Shown piece by piece: positions 9,945 to 21,018 of a DNA stretch of 64,000 nucleotides (position 1 is its first letter; every line of letters starts with the position of its first letter). The translations under genes and the position numbers were made by a program. The notes below the pieces were generated by a model. It was not told where the DNA came from. It searched no databases and was given only the letters and a program-made list of their open reading frames with translations. Source of the stretch: Pseudoxanthomonas sp. PXM02 (GTDB lineage Bacteria > Pseudomonadota > Gammaproteobacteria > Xanthomonadales > Xanthomonadaceae); contig NZ_JACVAK010000001.1 in assembly GCF_014851805.1 (NCBI RefSeq), forward strand, positions 992,001 through 1,056,000, in the 5' to 3' direction.

Positions 9945-11099
9945 TCAGCGCTGGTCGATCGGCACGAAGGCCAGGTCTTCCGGACCAGTGTAGTTCGCGC
10001 TCGGGCGGATGATCTTGCCGTCGATGCGCTGCTCGATGACGTGCGCGCTCCAGCCGCTGGTGCGTGCGATCACGAACAGCGGGGTGAACATCGCCGTCGG
10101 CACGCCCATCATGTGGTAGCTGACCGCGCTGAACCAGTCCAGGTTCGGGAACATCTTCTTGATGTCCCACATCACCGATTCCAGACGCTCGGCGATGTCG
10201 TACATCTTCATGTTCGACTGCTCGGCCGACAGGTCCTTCGCCACCGCCTTGATCACATCGTTGCGCGGGTCGCCAACGGTATAGACCGGATGGCCGAAGC
10301 CGATCACCACTTCCTTGCGCTCCACGCGCGCCTTGATGTCGGCTTCCGCTTCGTCCGGCGTTTCGTAGCGCTTCTGTACTTCGAACGCGACTTCGTTGGC
10401 ACCGCCGTGCTTGGGACCCCGCAGCGCACCGATGCCGCCGGCAATGGCCGAATGCATGTCGCTGCCGGTGCCGGCGATGACGCGGCAGGTGAACGTCGAG
10501 GCGTTGAACTCGTGTTCGGCGTACAGGATCAGCGAGGTGTGCATCGCACGCACCCAGCTGTCCTTCGGCTTCTCGCCATGCAGCAGATGCAGGAAGTGGC
10601 CGCCGATGGAGTCGTCGTCGGTCTCGACGTCGATGGCGCGGCCGTTGTGGCTCCAGTGGTACCAGTACAGCAGCATGGAACCCAGCGACGCCATCAGCTT
10701 GTCGGCGATGTCGCGCGCGCCGGGATGGTTGTGGTCGTCCTTCTCGGGCGACACGCAGCCGAGCACGGACACGCCGGTGCGCATCACGTCCATCGGGTGC
10801 GCCGACGGCGGCAGTTCTTCCAGCGCGGCCTTCACCGCGGCCGGGATGCCGCGCAGCGACTTCAGCTTGGCCTTGTAGCCGGCCAGCTCGGCCCGGTTGG
10901 GCAGCTTGCCGTGCACTAGCAGGTAGGCGACTTCTTCGAACTCGCTGGTCGTGGCCAGGTCGAGGATGTCGTAGCCGCGGTAGTGCAGGTCGTTGCCGGT
11001 GCGGCCGACGGTGCACAGCGCGGTGTTGCCGGCGGCGGTGCCCGACAGCGCGACGGATTTCTTCGGCTTGAAGCCGGGGACAGGCGTGGTTTCGCTCAT
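9945..11099 (-). CDS. prpC: 2-methylcitrate synthase
   Basis: A 384-residue enzyme of the citrate synthase superfamily that condenses propionyl-CoA with oxaloacetate in the methylcitrate cycle. The catalytic residues are visible: H231 (GPKHGG), H270 (GFGHPVY) and D321 (NLDWFS). The oxaloacetate-region [10 protein letters not shown] (194-203) and C-terminal [11 protein letters not shown] are typical of PrpC rather than the longer, allosteric GltA. It follows prpB by 14 bases with a GGGAG ribosome binding site, so the two form one operon. A gene for 2-methylcitrate dehydratase (prpD or acnD/prpF) does not follow here. Regulation is probably by the divergent HTH-citrate synthase protein (inference from position). 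Confidence 0.95.
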   Translation of the reverse strand: MSETTPVPGFKPKKSVALSGTAAGNTALCTVGRTGNDLHYRGYDILDLATTSEFEEVAYLLVHGKLPNRAELAGYKAKLKSLRGIPAAVKAALEELPPSAHPMDVMRTGVSVLGCVSPEKDDHNHPGARDIADKLMASLGSMLLYWYHWSHNGRAIDVETDDDSIGGHFLHLLHGEKPKDSWVRAMHTSLILYAEHEFNASTFTCRVIAGTGSDMHSAIAGGIGALRGPKHGGANEVAFEVQKRYETPDEAEADIKARVERKEVVIGFGHPVYTVGDPRNDVIKAVAKDLSAEQSNMKMYDIAERLESVMWDIKKMFPNLDWFSAVSYHMMGVPTAMFTPLFVIARTSGWSAHVIEQRIDGKIIRPSANYTGPEDLAFVPIDQR

Positions 11100-11113
11100 G
11101 GTGGACTCCCTAC

Positions 11114-11998
11114 TTACTTCTTTGCGGAAAACAGGGCATCGAGCTTCTGCTCGAAGGCGTGGTAACCAATGCGGTCGTACAGTTCTTCGCGCGTCTGCAT
11201 CGTGTCCACGACGTTCTTTTGGTGGCCGTCGCGGCGGATCGCCTCGTAGACGTTCTCGGCGGCCTTGTTCATGGCGCGGAACGCCGACAGCGGATACAGC
11301 TGGATCGCCACGCCGACCGAGGCCAATTCGTCGCGGGTGAACAGCGGCGTCTTGCCGAACTCGGTGATGTTGGCCAGCACCGGCACCTTCACCGCCTCGA
11401 CGAAGCGCTGGTAGGTGGGCAGGTCGTAGGCGGCCTCGGCGAAGATGCCGTCGGCACCGGCCTCGACGCAGGCAATGGCGCGCTCGATGGCGGCATCGAC
11501 GCCTTCGACCTGGATGGCATCGGTACGCGCGATCAGGAAGAAGTCCGGATCGGTCTTGGCATCGGCGGCCGCCTTCACGCGGTCGGTCATTTCACCGGCA
11601 GAAACGATCTCCTTGCCCGGGCGATGGCCGCAGCGCTTGGCGCCGACCTGGTCTTCGATGTGGCACGCAGCGGCGCCGGCTTTGATCAGCGACTTCACCG
11701 TACGCTCGATGTTGAACGCACTGGGACCGAAGCCGGTGTCGATGTCGACCATCAGCGGCAGGTCGCAGACATCGGTGATGCGGCGGACATCGATCAACAC
11801 GTCTTCCAGCGTGTTGATGCCCAGGTCGGGCAGGCCCAGCGAGCCGGCGGCGACACCGCCGCCGGACAGGTAGATGGCCTTGTAGCCGGCGCGCCTGGCC
11901 AGCAGGGCATGGTTGGCGTTGATGGCGCCGATCACCTGCAGCGGCGATTCAGCGGCGAGCGCGGCACGGAAACGGCTGCCTGCGGACGGGATGCTCAT
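11114..11998 (-). CDS. prpB: 2-methylisocitrate lyase
   Basis: A 294-residue TIM-barrel lyase that splits 2-methylisocitrate into pyruvate and succinate, the last step of the methylcitrate cycle. The catalytic motif KRCGH (121-125, Cys123) and the metal-binding DIDTGF (85-90) are intact, and the length matches the family. The start at 11998 ([17 protein letters not shown]) is preceded by AGGAG about ten bases upstream; a longer reading frame upstream lacks family similarity. It is the first gene of prpBC and is transcribed divergently from the HTH-citrate synthase gene at 12139. The 140-base gap carries repeated TTGATC motifs that are good operator candidates. Confidence 0.95.
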   Translation of the reverse strand: MSIPSAGSRFRAALAAESPLQVIGAINANHALLARRAGYKAIYLSGGGVAAGSLGLPDLGINTLEDVLIDVRRITDVCDLPLMVDIDTGFGPSAFNIERTVKSLIKAGAAACHIEDQVGAKRCGHRPGKEIVSAGEMTDRVKAAADAKTDPDFFLIARTDAIQVEGVDAAIERAIACVEAGADGIFAEAAYDLPTYQRFVEAVKVPVLANITEFGKTPLFTRDELASVGVAIQLYPLSAFRAMNKAAENVYEAIRRDGHQKNVVDTMQTREELYDRIGYHAFEQKLDALFSAKK

Positions 11999-12081
11999 GC
12001 GACGGGAACTCCTCGTGTTCGGGGCCGGCCATCGGGGCCGGACCGGAGGTGCGTGAAGGGTACGCCCCTCCTCGGGCCGCA

Positions 12082-12122
12082 AATCTGTCACCATCCGCAG
12101 GGTTGATCAATCTTGATCGAAC
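12082..12122. promoter_or_regulatory. Candidate operator/promoter between prpBC and the HTH-citrate synthase gene
   Basis: A perfect 8-bp palindrome TTGATCAA (12103-12110) is followed two bases later by TTGATCGAA (12113-12121). The two TTGATC units therefore recur with a 10-base period, one helical turn. On the minus strand the first palindrome can serve as a -35 (TTGATC), with a 17-base spacer and a -10-like CAGATT (12087-12082) for prpB. A regulator bound here would cover the prpB promoter and lie just upstream of the divergent gene's start codon. This is seen in sequence only; binding is inferred. Confidence 0.45.
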
Positions 12123-12138
12123 GAATCAATATTTCCAC

Positions 12139-13365
12139 ATGGCCGCTGCCACCGATCTGCTGACCGCCCGCGAGACCTGCCGCCTGCTCGGCATCAGTCA
12201 GGCCACGCTGTACGCCTACGTCAGCCGCGGCCTGCTGGAATCGCGCCCGGGCAAGGACCACCGCAGCCGCCTGTACCTGCTGCAGGACGTGGAACGGCTG
12301 GCCCAGCGCAAGCAAGTGGGCCGTGGCGCCGCCCGTGGTGCCGCGCAGAGCCTCGATCGCGGCCTGCCGGTTCTGGAGACGCGCATCTCGCTGATCCGTC
12401 CGGACGGCCCGTACTACCGCGGTCGCTCGGCGATCGCGATGGTGCAGGAAGGCGCCACGCTGGAAGACGTGGCGCGGCAGCTGTGGGACGGCGGCGAGGA
12501 CGATCCCTTCGCGGCGCCCGCCCTGACGCAATGGCCGGCCGTCGTGGCGCCGCTCGCCTCCGATGCCGCCCTGCCGCCGCTGGAGCGCGCGATGGCGGCC
12601 ATTCCACTGCTCGCCCTGGACGTGCGCCACTCCTTCAGCTCCGCGCCGCGCGTGCGCCACGAGATCGCCGCCGGGCTGCTGCGCCACAACGCCGCCCTGC
12701 TCGTCGCCCGGCCGCCGTCCGACGCACCGGTGCATCGCGTGCTGGCGGAGGCCTGGCATCCCGACGACGAAGGCTTTGCCGAACTCGTGCGGGCCGCGCT
12801 GATCGTCTGCGCCGACCATGAGCTCAACGTGTCCGCGTTCGCCGCGCGCGTGGTGGCGTCCACCGGGGCGCATCTGCACGCGACCGTGTGCAGCGGTCTC
12901 GCCGCCCTGTCCGGCCCTCGCCATGGCGGCGCAACGGCGCGTGCGTACGCATTGATTGCCGACGCGCAGCAAGCACGATCTCCGCGCGCGTTCATCGCAC
13001 AGCGTTGGCAACGCGGTGACGACCTGCCCGGCTTCGGCCATGCGCTGTATCCGCATGGTGATCCGCGAGGCGCTGAACTACTCGCGCGCGCCCGCCTGCG
13101 CCATGCCGGCATGCGCGAGATGGCCGCGCTGGAAACCCTCATCGCCGCCACGGAAGACATCAGCGGCCTGCGCCCGAACATCGACTTCATGCTCGCCGCG
13201 ATCTGCCATCTCAACCGGCTGCCGGCGACGCCAGCGCTGGTGATGTTTGCCGCAGGCCGTCTTGCCGGCTGGCTGGCGCACGCGCTGGAACAGCAGGCGC
13301 AGGGTCGCCTGATCCGTCCGCGCGCGAGTTACACGGGCGTCACGCCGCCCGCAGCACCGAATTGA
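12139..13365 (+). CDS. HTH domain fused to a 2-methylcitrate/citrate synthase-like domain, probable prp regulator
   Basis: A 408-residue fusion. Residues about 6-60 form a MerR/excisionase-type helix-turn-helix (LLTARETCRLLGISQATLYA, then a wing-like SRPGKDHRSRLYLL). Residues about 75-400 are a complete citrate synthase-like domain. The catalytic triad positions are kept: H262 (SGPRHGG), H301 (GFGHALY) and D349 (NIDF). The AEHEFN equivalent ADHELNVSAF (225-234) and C-terminal RLIRPRASYTG most resemble PrpC, encoded next door. The natural inference is a DNA-binding sensor that uses the synthase fold to bind propionyl-CoA, oxaloacetate or methylcitrate and controls prpBC. A bifunctional enzyme-regulator is also possible because the triad is intact. 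The start at 12139 begins the HTH directly. Confidence 0.85.
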   Translation: MAAATDLLTARETCRLLGISQATLYAYVSRGLLESRPGKDHRSRLYLLQDVERLAQRKQVGRGAARGAAQSLDRGLPVLETRISLIRPDGPYYRGRSAIAMVQEGATLEDVARQLWDGGEDDPFAAPALTQWPAVVAPLASDAALPPLERAMAAIPLLALDVRHSFSSAPRVRHEIAAGLLRHNAALLVARPPSDAPVHRVLAEAWHPDDEGFAELVRAALIVCADHELNVSAFAARVVASTGAHLHATVCSGLAALSGPRHGGATARAYALIADAQQARSPRAFIAQRWQRGDDLPGFGHALYPHGDPRGAELLARARLRHAGMREMAALETLIAATEDISGLRPNIDFMLAAICHLNRLPATPALVMFAAGRLAGWLAHALEQQAQGRLIRPRASYTGVTPPAAPN

Positions 13366-13457
13366 CGCCGCACGGTGTGAACCGCGCGCACCGTCGGGTT
13401 TGACATCGCCGGCGCATGCAGGGACCCTGCGGATGTCCGCTCTCCGCGACTGCTGCA

Positions 13458-14861
13458 ATGCGCCCTGCCCTCACCCTGTGCCTGCTGCTGACGATGATGA
13501 CCCCCACCACCATCGCCCGGAACACCCACATGCCGGAGACCGCGACCGCGGCATCCTCCGCCACACCCGTTCCTCCGCCGCCGGCATGGCTGCCCGGTCT
13601 GGATGCGCTCTACGACACGCAGCTGCGCGTGGCCGGGCTGGAAGACCGCAGCTTCACTGCCGAACATTGGTGGTCGGTCGCCACGCCGCTGCTGGAAAAG
13701 CAGCGTGGTTTCCGCACCGAAGAAATCGGCCGCAGTGTCGAAGACCGTCCGCTGCGCCATGTACGCTGGGGCACGGGAAAAACCTCCGTGCTGCTGTGGT
13801 CGCAGATGCATGGCGACGAAAGCACCGCGACGATGGCACTGGCCGACCTGTTCCGCTTCCTGGGCGAACATGCCGACCATCCGCTGGTGAAACAGTTGCA
13901 GGCGAACACCACGCTGCACTTTTTCCCGATCGTGAACCCTGACGGCGCTGCGCGCTTCCAGCGCCGCAACGCGCAAGGCATCGACCTCAACCGCGATGCA
14001 CGGATGCTGGCCACGCCCGAGGCGCGCACGCTGAAGGCATTGTTCGACCAGGTAAAGCCGAAATACGGCTTCAACCTGCACGACCAGCGCGTCGGTTACC
14101 GCGCCGGCGACTCCGACCGCGGCACCGCTATCGCGCTGCTGTCGCCACCGTACAACCACGCCGCCGACGTCAACGAGGTGCGCACCCGCGCCATCGAAGT
14201 GGCGGGCGTCATCCGCACCGCGCTGGAGCCGTATCTTGCCGGCCACATCGCACGCTGGGACGAAGAGTTCGATCCGCGCGCGTTCGGCGACCTGACCACG
14301 CAATGGGGCGCCAGCACGGTGCTGATCGAGGCCGGCGGCATCGAAGGCGATGTGCAGAAGCAGCGCCTGCGCAAGCTCTACTTCCTCGGCATGGTGGCCG
14401 CACTGGACAGCATTGCGACTGGCAGCCATGCCGGCGTGTCGCCGGCGCTTTATCGTGACCTGCCGGAGAATGGCGACGTCTGGCCGGACCTGATGCTGCG
14501 CGGCGGCACCCTGGCCGTGCCCGGCCATCCGCCCACACGCGCCGACCTGCTGGTCAACTTCCGCAATCCGCTGGCCGAGACCGACGGCGCGATTGCCGAC
14601 GTCGGCGACCTGGGCACGAAGAAGGTGCGCCGGAGCATCGACGCACGCGGGCTGTTCATCGTGCCGATCGCCGGACACGCGGGCGAACGCACCGTCATTG
14701 AAGCCAATGACGATGACAGCGAAGACACGCGCGCGCCGGCCCCGCTCACCCCGGGCGCGTCGGCGCGTTTCGTGCTCAGCCGCGACCCGCAGGGCCGCGA
14801 CGTGGTGTGGACGCTGGATGGCAACGTGGATCCGGCAGCGCCCTCTCCGCCGGGATCCTGA
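13458..14861 (+). CDS. M14-family zinc carboxypeptidase, secreted
   Basis: A 467-residue exported metallopeptidase. A signal peptide is evident (MRPALTLCLLLTMMTPTTIA), followed by a proline-rich linker. The carboxypeptidase A-like domain covers about 55-310. Zinc ligands are H118 and E121 (MHGDES) and H208 (NLHDQ). Substrate-binding NPDG (160-163) and DLNRD (176-180) and the catalytic glutamate E291 (LIEAGG) are present. The C-terminal 150 residues, apparently a separate domain, have no recognised function. Proteins of this type trim C-terminal residues from peptides or muropeptides in the periplasm or outside the cell. The ATG at 13458 opens directly on the signal peptide; an upstream ATG at 13416 would add 14 residues. 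Confidence 0.88.
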   Translation: MRPALTLCLLLTMMTPTTIARNTHMPETATAASSATPVPPPPAWLPGLDALYDTQLRVAGLEDRSFTAEHWWSVATPLLEKQRGFRTEEIGRSVEDRPLRHVRWGTGKTSVLLWSQMHGDESTATMALADLFRFLGEHADHPLVKQLQANTTLHFFPIVNPDGAARFQRRNAQGIDLNRDARMLATPEARTLKALFDQVKPKYGFNLHDQRVGYRAGDSDRGTAIALLSPPYNHAADVNEVRTRAIEVAGVIRTALEPYLAGHIARWDEEFDPRAFGDLTTQWGASTVLIEAGGIEGDVQKQRLRKLYFLGMVAALDSIATGSHAGVSPALYRDLPENGDVWPDLMLRGGTLAVPGHPPTRADLLVNFRNPLAETDGAIADVGDLGTKKVRRSIDARGLFIVPIAGHAGERTVIEANDDDSEDTRAPAPLTPGASARFVLSRDPQGRDVVWTLDGNVDPAAPSPPGS

Positions 14862-14864
14862 GTT

Positions 14865-16766
<1,902 letters not shown>

Positions 16767-16848
16767 GCGATCCTCCCAGATGCAGCGACTGGAAGGAGCA
16801 TAGTCCTCTGTCCTGGCGGCGACCTTCCTACCTTGGTCGCACGGCACG

Positions 16849-18129
16849 TCAAAACGCTTGCGATCCGCCCCCACCGGATGTCGCAGGCCGCTCGGCCAAT
16901 CGCGCGACCGCTGCGCACAACAGGGGCGCAAGCACGAAGAGACCCAGGAAGTATCGTCCCTGCACCTCGAACACCACGTGCACGCTCCAGAATCCCACCA
17001 GCCACAGCAACGGCAGCGCGCCCAGCGGATTCCGCCTCCTCAACAGCACGAGGGCCGTCCAGACGCTCGCCAGGATGATCAGCGCGCGTGCCCAGCCGTA
17101 CACCTTGCGTTCCGCGCGAAGCGCCTGTTGGTAGGTGGCATTGATCTGCTCATGGTCCGGACGCGCATCGATGGCCGCCCGGACATTGGGCGATTCGATC
17201 AGCCAGTACAGCGCATACGGTGGCGGACTCAGGATCTCCGGCGCCTTGCAGCGCACCACCGACACCCAGTGACTGGCCGGCTTCGCCCGCAGGCGATCAA
17301 TCACGGCTTCCGACAACGGCTTGTGCAGATCATCCTTCGCCGCCTGCGCCGCTTCGACGGACCAGTAGCCGCACCCTTGGGACCGCTGGTCGCTCGACAC
17401 CAGCAGACCGCCATAGAGCGTGACCGCGGAACTGGTGCGGATCTGCTCCGTCTTGCCGCTGGACACGCGCATTGCCATGTCCACTGCGAAGCCGAGCACG
17501 GACCCCACCAGGAGCGCCAGTAGCACGCGCTGGAAGCCGGACGACAAGGACCGGCGCAGCAGCCATGCAACCGGAAGCGTCAACACCAGCAGCGCCCAAA
17601 GCACGAGCGCGTACTGCGGCTTGGTCGACACAGCGAACACGATACAGGCCACGGCAAAGCCCGAGCGCCAGCGGGATGCCATCCTGAGTCTGTCATCCGC
17701 CAGCAGCCAGAACGCCGTACCGAGTGCGGCAGCGGCCACCAGATCGAGTTGCACGATGCCCGCAAAAGGCGTGATCAGCAGCAGGTACAACGCGACCAGC
17801 TGGGCGAGGATCTTCCAGCGTCCATCGTCCAGTCGATAGGCAAGGAACAGCAGCCACAAGGCCGAGGGGACGTTGATCGCCAACGATGCCGCCACCGGTG
17901 AAAGACCGAGGACCTTGGGTAGCGCGAGCAACCACAGCCCCAGTCCGCCACGCACGTAGGCCTCCGGTCGCCCTGCCGCCTGCCAGTAATAAGCCCAGTC
18001 GCTGTGCGGCTCGGGCCACCACCACAGGGCGAGTGCGATCCCACCGACAATCAACAGCATCACCTGCGCACTTACCAGAGTCGCCCAGGCCCAGCGGTAG
18101 CGCGGCGCACGTGGATCCATCATGTCCAT
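16849..18129 (-). CDS. Polytopic membrane protein, possible GT-C-type glycosyltransferase
   Basis: About 426 residues with roughly nine to ten hydrophobic membrane segments. The first is VSAQVMLLIVGGIALALWWW, followed by an acidic extracytoplasmic loop EPHSDWAYYW. That arrangement, an aspartate just after the first membrane helix, is typical of GT-C (family 39/87) glycosyltransferases that use lipid-linked sugars. A large periplasmic loop (about residues 220-340) contains two or three cysteines (SQGCGYWS, VVRCKAP). Assignment is by layout only; no family signature is certain. The start is taken at 18129, with AGGACGG upstream; a TTG at 18153 would add eight residues. It lies upstream of prpE on the same strand with an 82-base gap. 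Confidence 0.65.
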   Translation of the reverse strand: MDMMDPRAPRYRWAWATLVSAQVMLLIVGGIALALWWWPEPHSDWAYYWQAAGRPEAYVRGGLGLWLLALPKVLGLSPVAASLAINVPSALWLLFLAYRLDDGRWKILAQLVALYLLLITPFAGIVQLDLVAAAALGTAFWLLADDRLRMASRWRSGFAVACIVFAVSTKPQYALVLWALLVLTLPVAWLLRRSLSSGFQRVLLALLVGSVLGFAVDMAMRVSSGKTEQIRTSSAVTLYGGLLVSSDQRSQGCGYWSVEAAQAAKDDLHKPLSEAVIDRLRAKPASHWVSVVRCKAPEILSPPPYALYWLIESPNVRAAIDARPDHEQINATYQQALRAERKVYGWARALIILASVWTALVLLRRRNPLGALPLLWLVGFWSVHVVFEVQGRYFLGLFVLAPLLCAAVARLAERPATSGGGGSQAF

Positions 18130-18212
18130 CCCGTCCTGATCATCGTTCTGCAATCGGCAGCGATCCTATCGCAGGTCGTCGTGCGAGCCGAGGGCGGGAA
18201 GTAAACGCCCGG

Positions 18213-19193
18213 TCACGCCAGTGGCAACGTGCTCTCCGCGCGGCACAGGCGATCGTGCAGCGCTCGCACGGCGTCGATGCCGGGATCGGTCGCGCCATCG
18301 CCGAGCGTGCGGACGTAGCGGCATGCCGCAAAACCTTCGGAACGTCGCTCGTACTCGGCCACCCAACGCATGCGGTCGGCCATGCGTTCCGGATCGATCG
18401 GCCATGTGCCGGGACGTGGCCGCATGTGCTGGCCGATGCCGATGCGCCATGGCTTGGGGCTGACCCGCGCGCGGAAGCAATGCTGGCGCACACACATCAC
18501 GGCGTACACCGGATCGGTCTGTAACGCGGTGAAACAGGCTTCGACCTCCCGCTCCTGCGGATCGAACGCACGGTGCATCGCCAGCAGCCGGATGCCCGCG
18601 GGGGTGCGGTACTGGCGTAGTTGCCAATCCGGATGCTGCTCGACAAAGGCCTCGATCCGACGATCCGCCCGAGCCTCCGGACCACCATCCCTGCCCATGC
18701 ATGATGCGTGGATGCGACGACTGACCCATGCGGCCAGCCACAGCGCGAACGCGGCCGCCACGATGCCGACCAGCCACGACGAAGCTGCCAGACCGGCCCA
18801 CAGGGCCAAGGCCAGCAGCGGCCATCGGACCTTGCGCTTGAGCGCCGGCTCCGGCCCTGGATCGTGCAGGTCGATATCCACGAACAATGCATTCGGCGTA
18901 TTGAGGCAAAGCGCGCCATAAGAGTTGCGCGTGATGACGCAGTCGCCTTCCCGCGCGACGATCTCCTCGCGGATCGGCACGCCCACGGCACCGTTGTAGG
19001 CCCGCTTGTCCTCGCGGCGAGGCAACGGCACGCCGGCCAGCACCTCGTCGAAGGCCTCGCGCGTGCGCTGGTCCGCGAGCGCCTGCGCATCTTCCTGACT
19101 CAAGTCCGACCAGCCGAAGCGGCGCACGGTGACCTGCCGGCCCTTTGCACGGTGCCGCAACCGCCCTTCGGCCCAGTACTGCGGAACGATCAT
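18213..19193 (-). CDS. Conserved membrane-anchored hypothetical protein
   Basis: A 326-residue protein of unknown function. The start at 19193 (MIVPQYWAEGRLRHRAKGRQ) has a GAGGGAG ribosome binding site. Residues about 1-115 form a soluble N-terminal part with LCLNTPNALFVDIDLHDP. Two adjacent hydrophobic segments (about 130-170) make a hairpin in the membrane. The C-terminal half is soluble, with CVRQHCFRARVSPKPWRIGI and many arginines and tryptophans. The paired acidic DID and the RVSPKPWR motif look conserved and could be catalytic or nucleotide-binding, but I recognise no family. A terminator for the preceding gene lies 45-67 bases upstream, so this gene needs its own promoter. Confidence 0.7.
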   Translation of the reverse strand: MIVPQYWAEGRLRHRAKGRQVTVRRFGWSDLSQEDAQALADQRTREAFDEVLAGVPLPRREDKRAYNGAVGVPIREEIVAREGDCVITRNSYGALCLNTPNALFVDIDLHDPGPEPALKRKVRWPLLALALWAGLAASSWLVGIVAAAFALWLAAWVSRRIHASCMGRDGGPEARADRRIEAFVEQHPDWQLRQYRTPAGIRLLAMHRAFDPQEREVEACFTALQTDPVYAVMCVRQHCFRARVSPKPWRIGIGQHMRPRPGTWPIDPERMADRMRWVAEYERRSEGFAACRYVRTLGDGATDPGIDAVRALHDRLCRAESTLPLA

Positions 19194-19231
19194 GTGCTCC
19201 CTCTCTGCCGGTCGCCCACCCCGCACGGGGC

Positions 19232-19262
19232 AAAAAAAAGCGCCGGGATCTCCGGCGCTTCT
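19232..19262 (-). terminator. Intrinsic terminator downstream of the DUF4434-like gene
   Basis: Read on the minus strand: AGCGCCGG, a 5-base loop, CCGGCGCT, followed by a run of eight T. The stem spans 19239-19259. It ends the transcript of the secreted hydrolase-like gene about 115 bases after its stop codon. Confidence 0.9.
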
Positions 19263-19375
19263 TGTACACCATGCCGGCACGATCCGCCCAGAGTGAAGAG
19301 CTATCGGCTGATGCCGGAAGATATCGGCACTTTTCCACGAACTACCCACCGACCGGACGGAAACATGCAATCGAC

Positions 19376-20869
19376 CTAATCAGACGCAAGCTCAAGCTCG
19401 CTCACAAACAGCCAACTTCCATTGGTAACCACTCTCAACTCAATAAATCTGCAAACCGCAGAAATCGGACTCGTGTTTCCAAGCAGGTACTCTTCACCAG
19501 TAGACGTCAAGAGCGCCGCGGCAGAAAACGGCGACGAAATAGTCGCAACCTTGTTGAGGCTTCCAAGCGACTGTCCGCAATAAACATCTGCCGATGTGGA
19601 GGACCTGATGCCCCACGATGGATAGGTAAGCATATGCAGACCAATCCAGTCAGTCTTTTTTGCAACCCCGAGATCCACCGTCATTTTTACCACTCCGGCT
19701 GCGCCCGGAATCCCGATCCACGCCCGATCCGTTGGATTCATGGGGTCGCCAGTCTGTCCATCGAACAGTTCAAAGCCTGTTGAATCAGGATAAGAAGCGT
19801 TTGGAGAGGTACCGAACGAGTAACCAGAATAATTAAGTGAAGTCAGGCGGGCCGCTCCGCCAATGCCGTAGATCGACCGATAGAGACCTTGCGCCAGAGG
19901 CGCTTCAACGTATCCCCGGCTGGGGCCTATGACCTCCGACATATGCCACTGGTGCAACCATGAAACGCGCTTTGCGGCAGCACGTGCGCTCCAAAGCTGC
20001 TGATTGATGCGAGTCGCTGAGGCCGAACGGTATCCGCCGGTCATCACCCCGCCGACTCGATTTATAAGCGGCTTTCCGTAGTTGAAAACTTCAATGTCCG
20101 CCCACAGCCCACTGGCGCCCAGCGCTGACGCAAGCGCACTGTAATACTGCTCCGACGAGTAGCCAGCGCGCGACCAATGAAACAACTTCGTTGCACCCAG
20201 GTTGTCCTGCCACACCTGAATGTCGACTCCGGTCGCGCTTCTGAATGCCAGCGCCCTGGACGCGATCGTTGCTGGCGAAAGGCTTTCCGCTTCTGAGAAA
20301 TGTGGTGCAACCAGCACAAGCTTTCCAGGTGCCACATCCTTAAGAGCAGCAACCACCCGCTGATAGTGCGCGTGCTTGTCAGCATCCAACAATCCCGGCT
20401 CATCGGACACGTACCAGCCCGAGAACGCCGGATGAGATGCGTACTGCTGTGCTACCAGTGCGTGGCTTTGATAAACGTCCTGTTCAATTGACAAGGAATT
20501 AGTGCCCTGCCAGAAATTCCAGCACCCCGAACTCAACGTCGTTCCAACGAATACAGAAATTCCGCGAGAGTGCGCCGCATCCAGCAATGTGGATAGCTTG
20601 GAAGGAAAGCCCTTCACCCATTCGAACTGGGTCGATGACGTTGCACAGGCTTGCGTTTTCCCCGCCCGCGTCTGATTGATAATTATGGCGTCATTTCCCA
20701 GATCCTGAAGCTCATCCAGCAGCGCAGGAATCTGGTCATCCCGGATGACTTCCTCATTCGCACCATACCCGAAGTGCAAAAACGCGCCACTGAGCCGGGA
20801 AGATTGTGCGAATGCCACGCAGGGAGCGCACATGACAAAAACTGTAAAGACCCTCAATAGAAAGCTCAT
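19376..20869 (-). CDS. Secreted glycoside hydrolase-like protein (DUF4434-like) with C-terminal discoidin-like domain
   Basis: A 497-residue exported protein with a clear signal peptide (MSFLLRVFTVFVMCAPCVAFA). Residues about 22-345 resemble a TIM-barrel glycoside hydrolase of the DUF4434 type. Candidate acidic residues sit at strand ends: SGWYVSDEPGL, as in the acid/base position of clan A enzymes, and LWADIEVF later. Residues about 355-497 look like an F5/8 type C (discoidin) carbohydrate-binding fold. GC content is clearly below the neighbours (28 of 60 in bases 19441-19500), codon use is relaxed, and terminators flank both sides, suggesting acquisition by transfer. Ribosome binding site AGGAGG is about nine bases upstream. 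Substrate is unknown; a polysaccharide is likely. The family assignment is from memory of DUF4434 proteins. Confidence 0.7.
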   Translation of the reverse strand: MSFLLRVFTVFVMCAPCVAFAQSSRLSGAFLHFGYGANEEVIRDDQIPALLDELQDLGNDAIIINQTRAGKTQACATSSTQFEWVKGFPSKLSTLLDAAHSRGISVFVGTTLSSGCWNFWQGTNSLSIEQDVYQSHALVAQQYASHPAFSGWYVSDEPGLLDADKHAHYQRVVAALKDVAPGKLVLVAPHFSEAESLSPATIASRALAFRSATGVDIQVWQDNLGATKLFHWSRAGYSSEQYYSALASALGASGLWADIEVFNYGKPLINRVGGVMTGGYRSASATRINQQLWSARAAAKRVSWLHQWHMSEVIGPSRGYVEAPLAQGLYRSIYGIGGAARLTSLNYSGYSFGTSPNASYPDSTGFELFDGQTGDPMNPTDRAWIGIPGAAGVVKMTVDLGVAKKTDWIGLHMLTYPSWGIRSSTSADVYCGQSLGSLNKVATISSPFSAAALLTSTGEEYLLGNTSPISAVCRFIELRVVTNGSWLFVSELELASD

Positions 20870-20970
20870 TCAATCCTCCTTGGTTGATGACACTTACATC
20901 CATGCCTCGAATACACACCACATGCCAGACCTACCATCGCCAGATGAAGCTCTCGGCCGCAGGTTAAACC

Positions 20971-20999
20971 AAAAAAGCCGGGCAAAGCCCGGCTTTTTT
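20971..20999. terminator. Bidirectional terminator downstream of mdh
   Basis: A perfect palindrome: six A, GCCGGGC, loop AAA, GCCCGGC, six T. It lies 19 bases after the mdh stop on the minus strand and would also stop plus-strand readthrough. It separates mdh from the acquired-looking gene. Confidence 0.93.
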
Positions 21000-21018
21000 G
21001 TCGTGGAAGCTTGATCCA

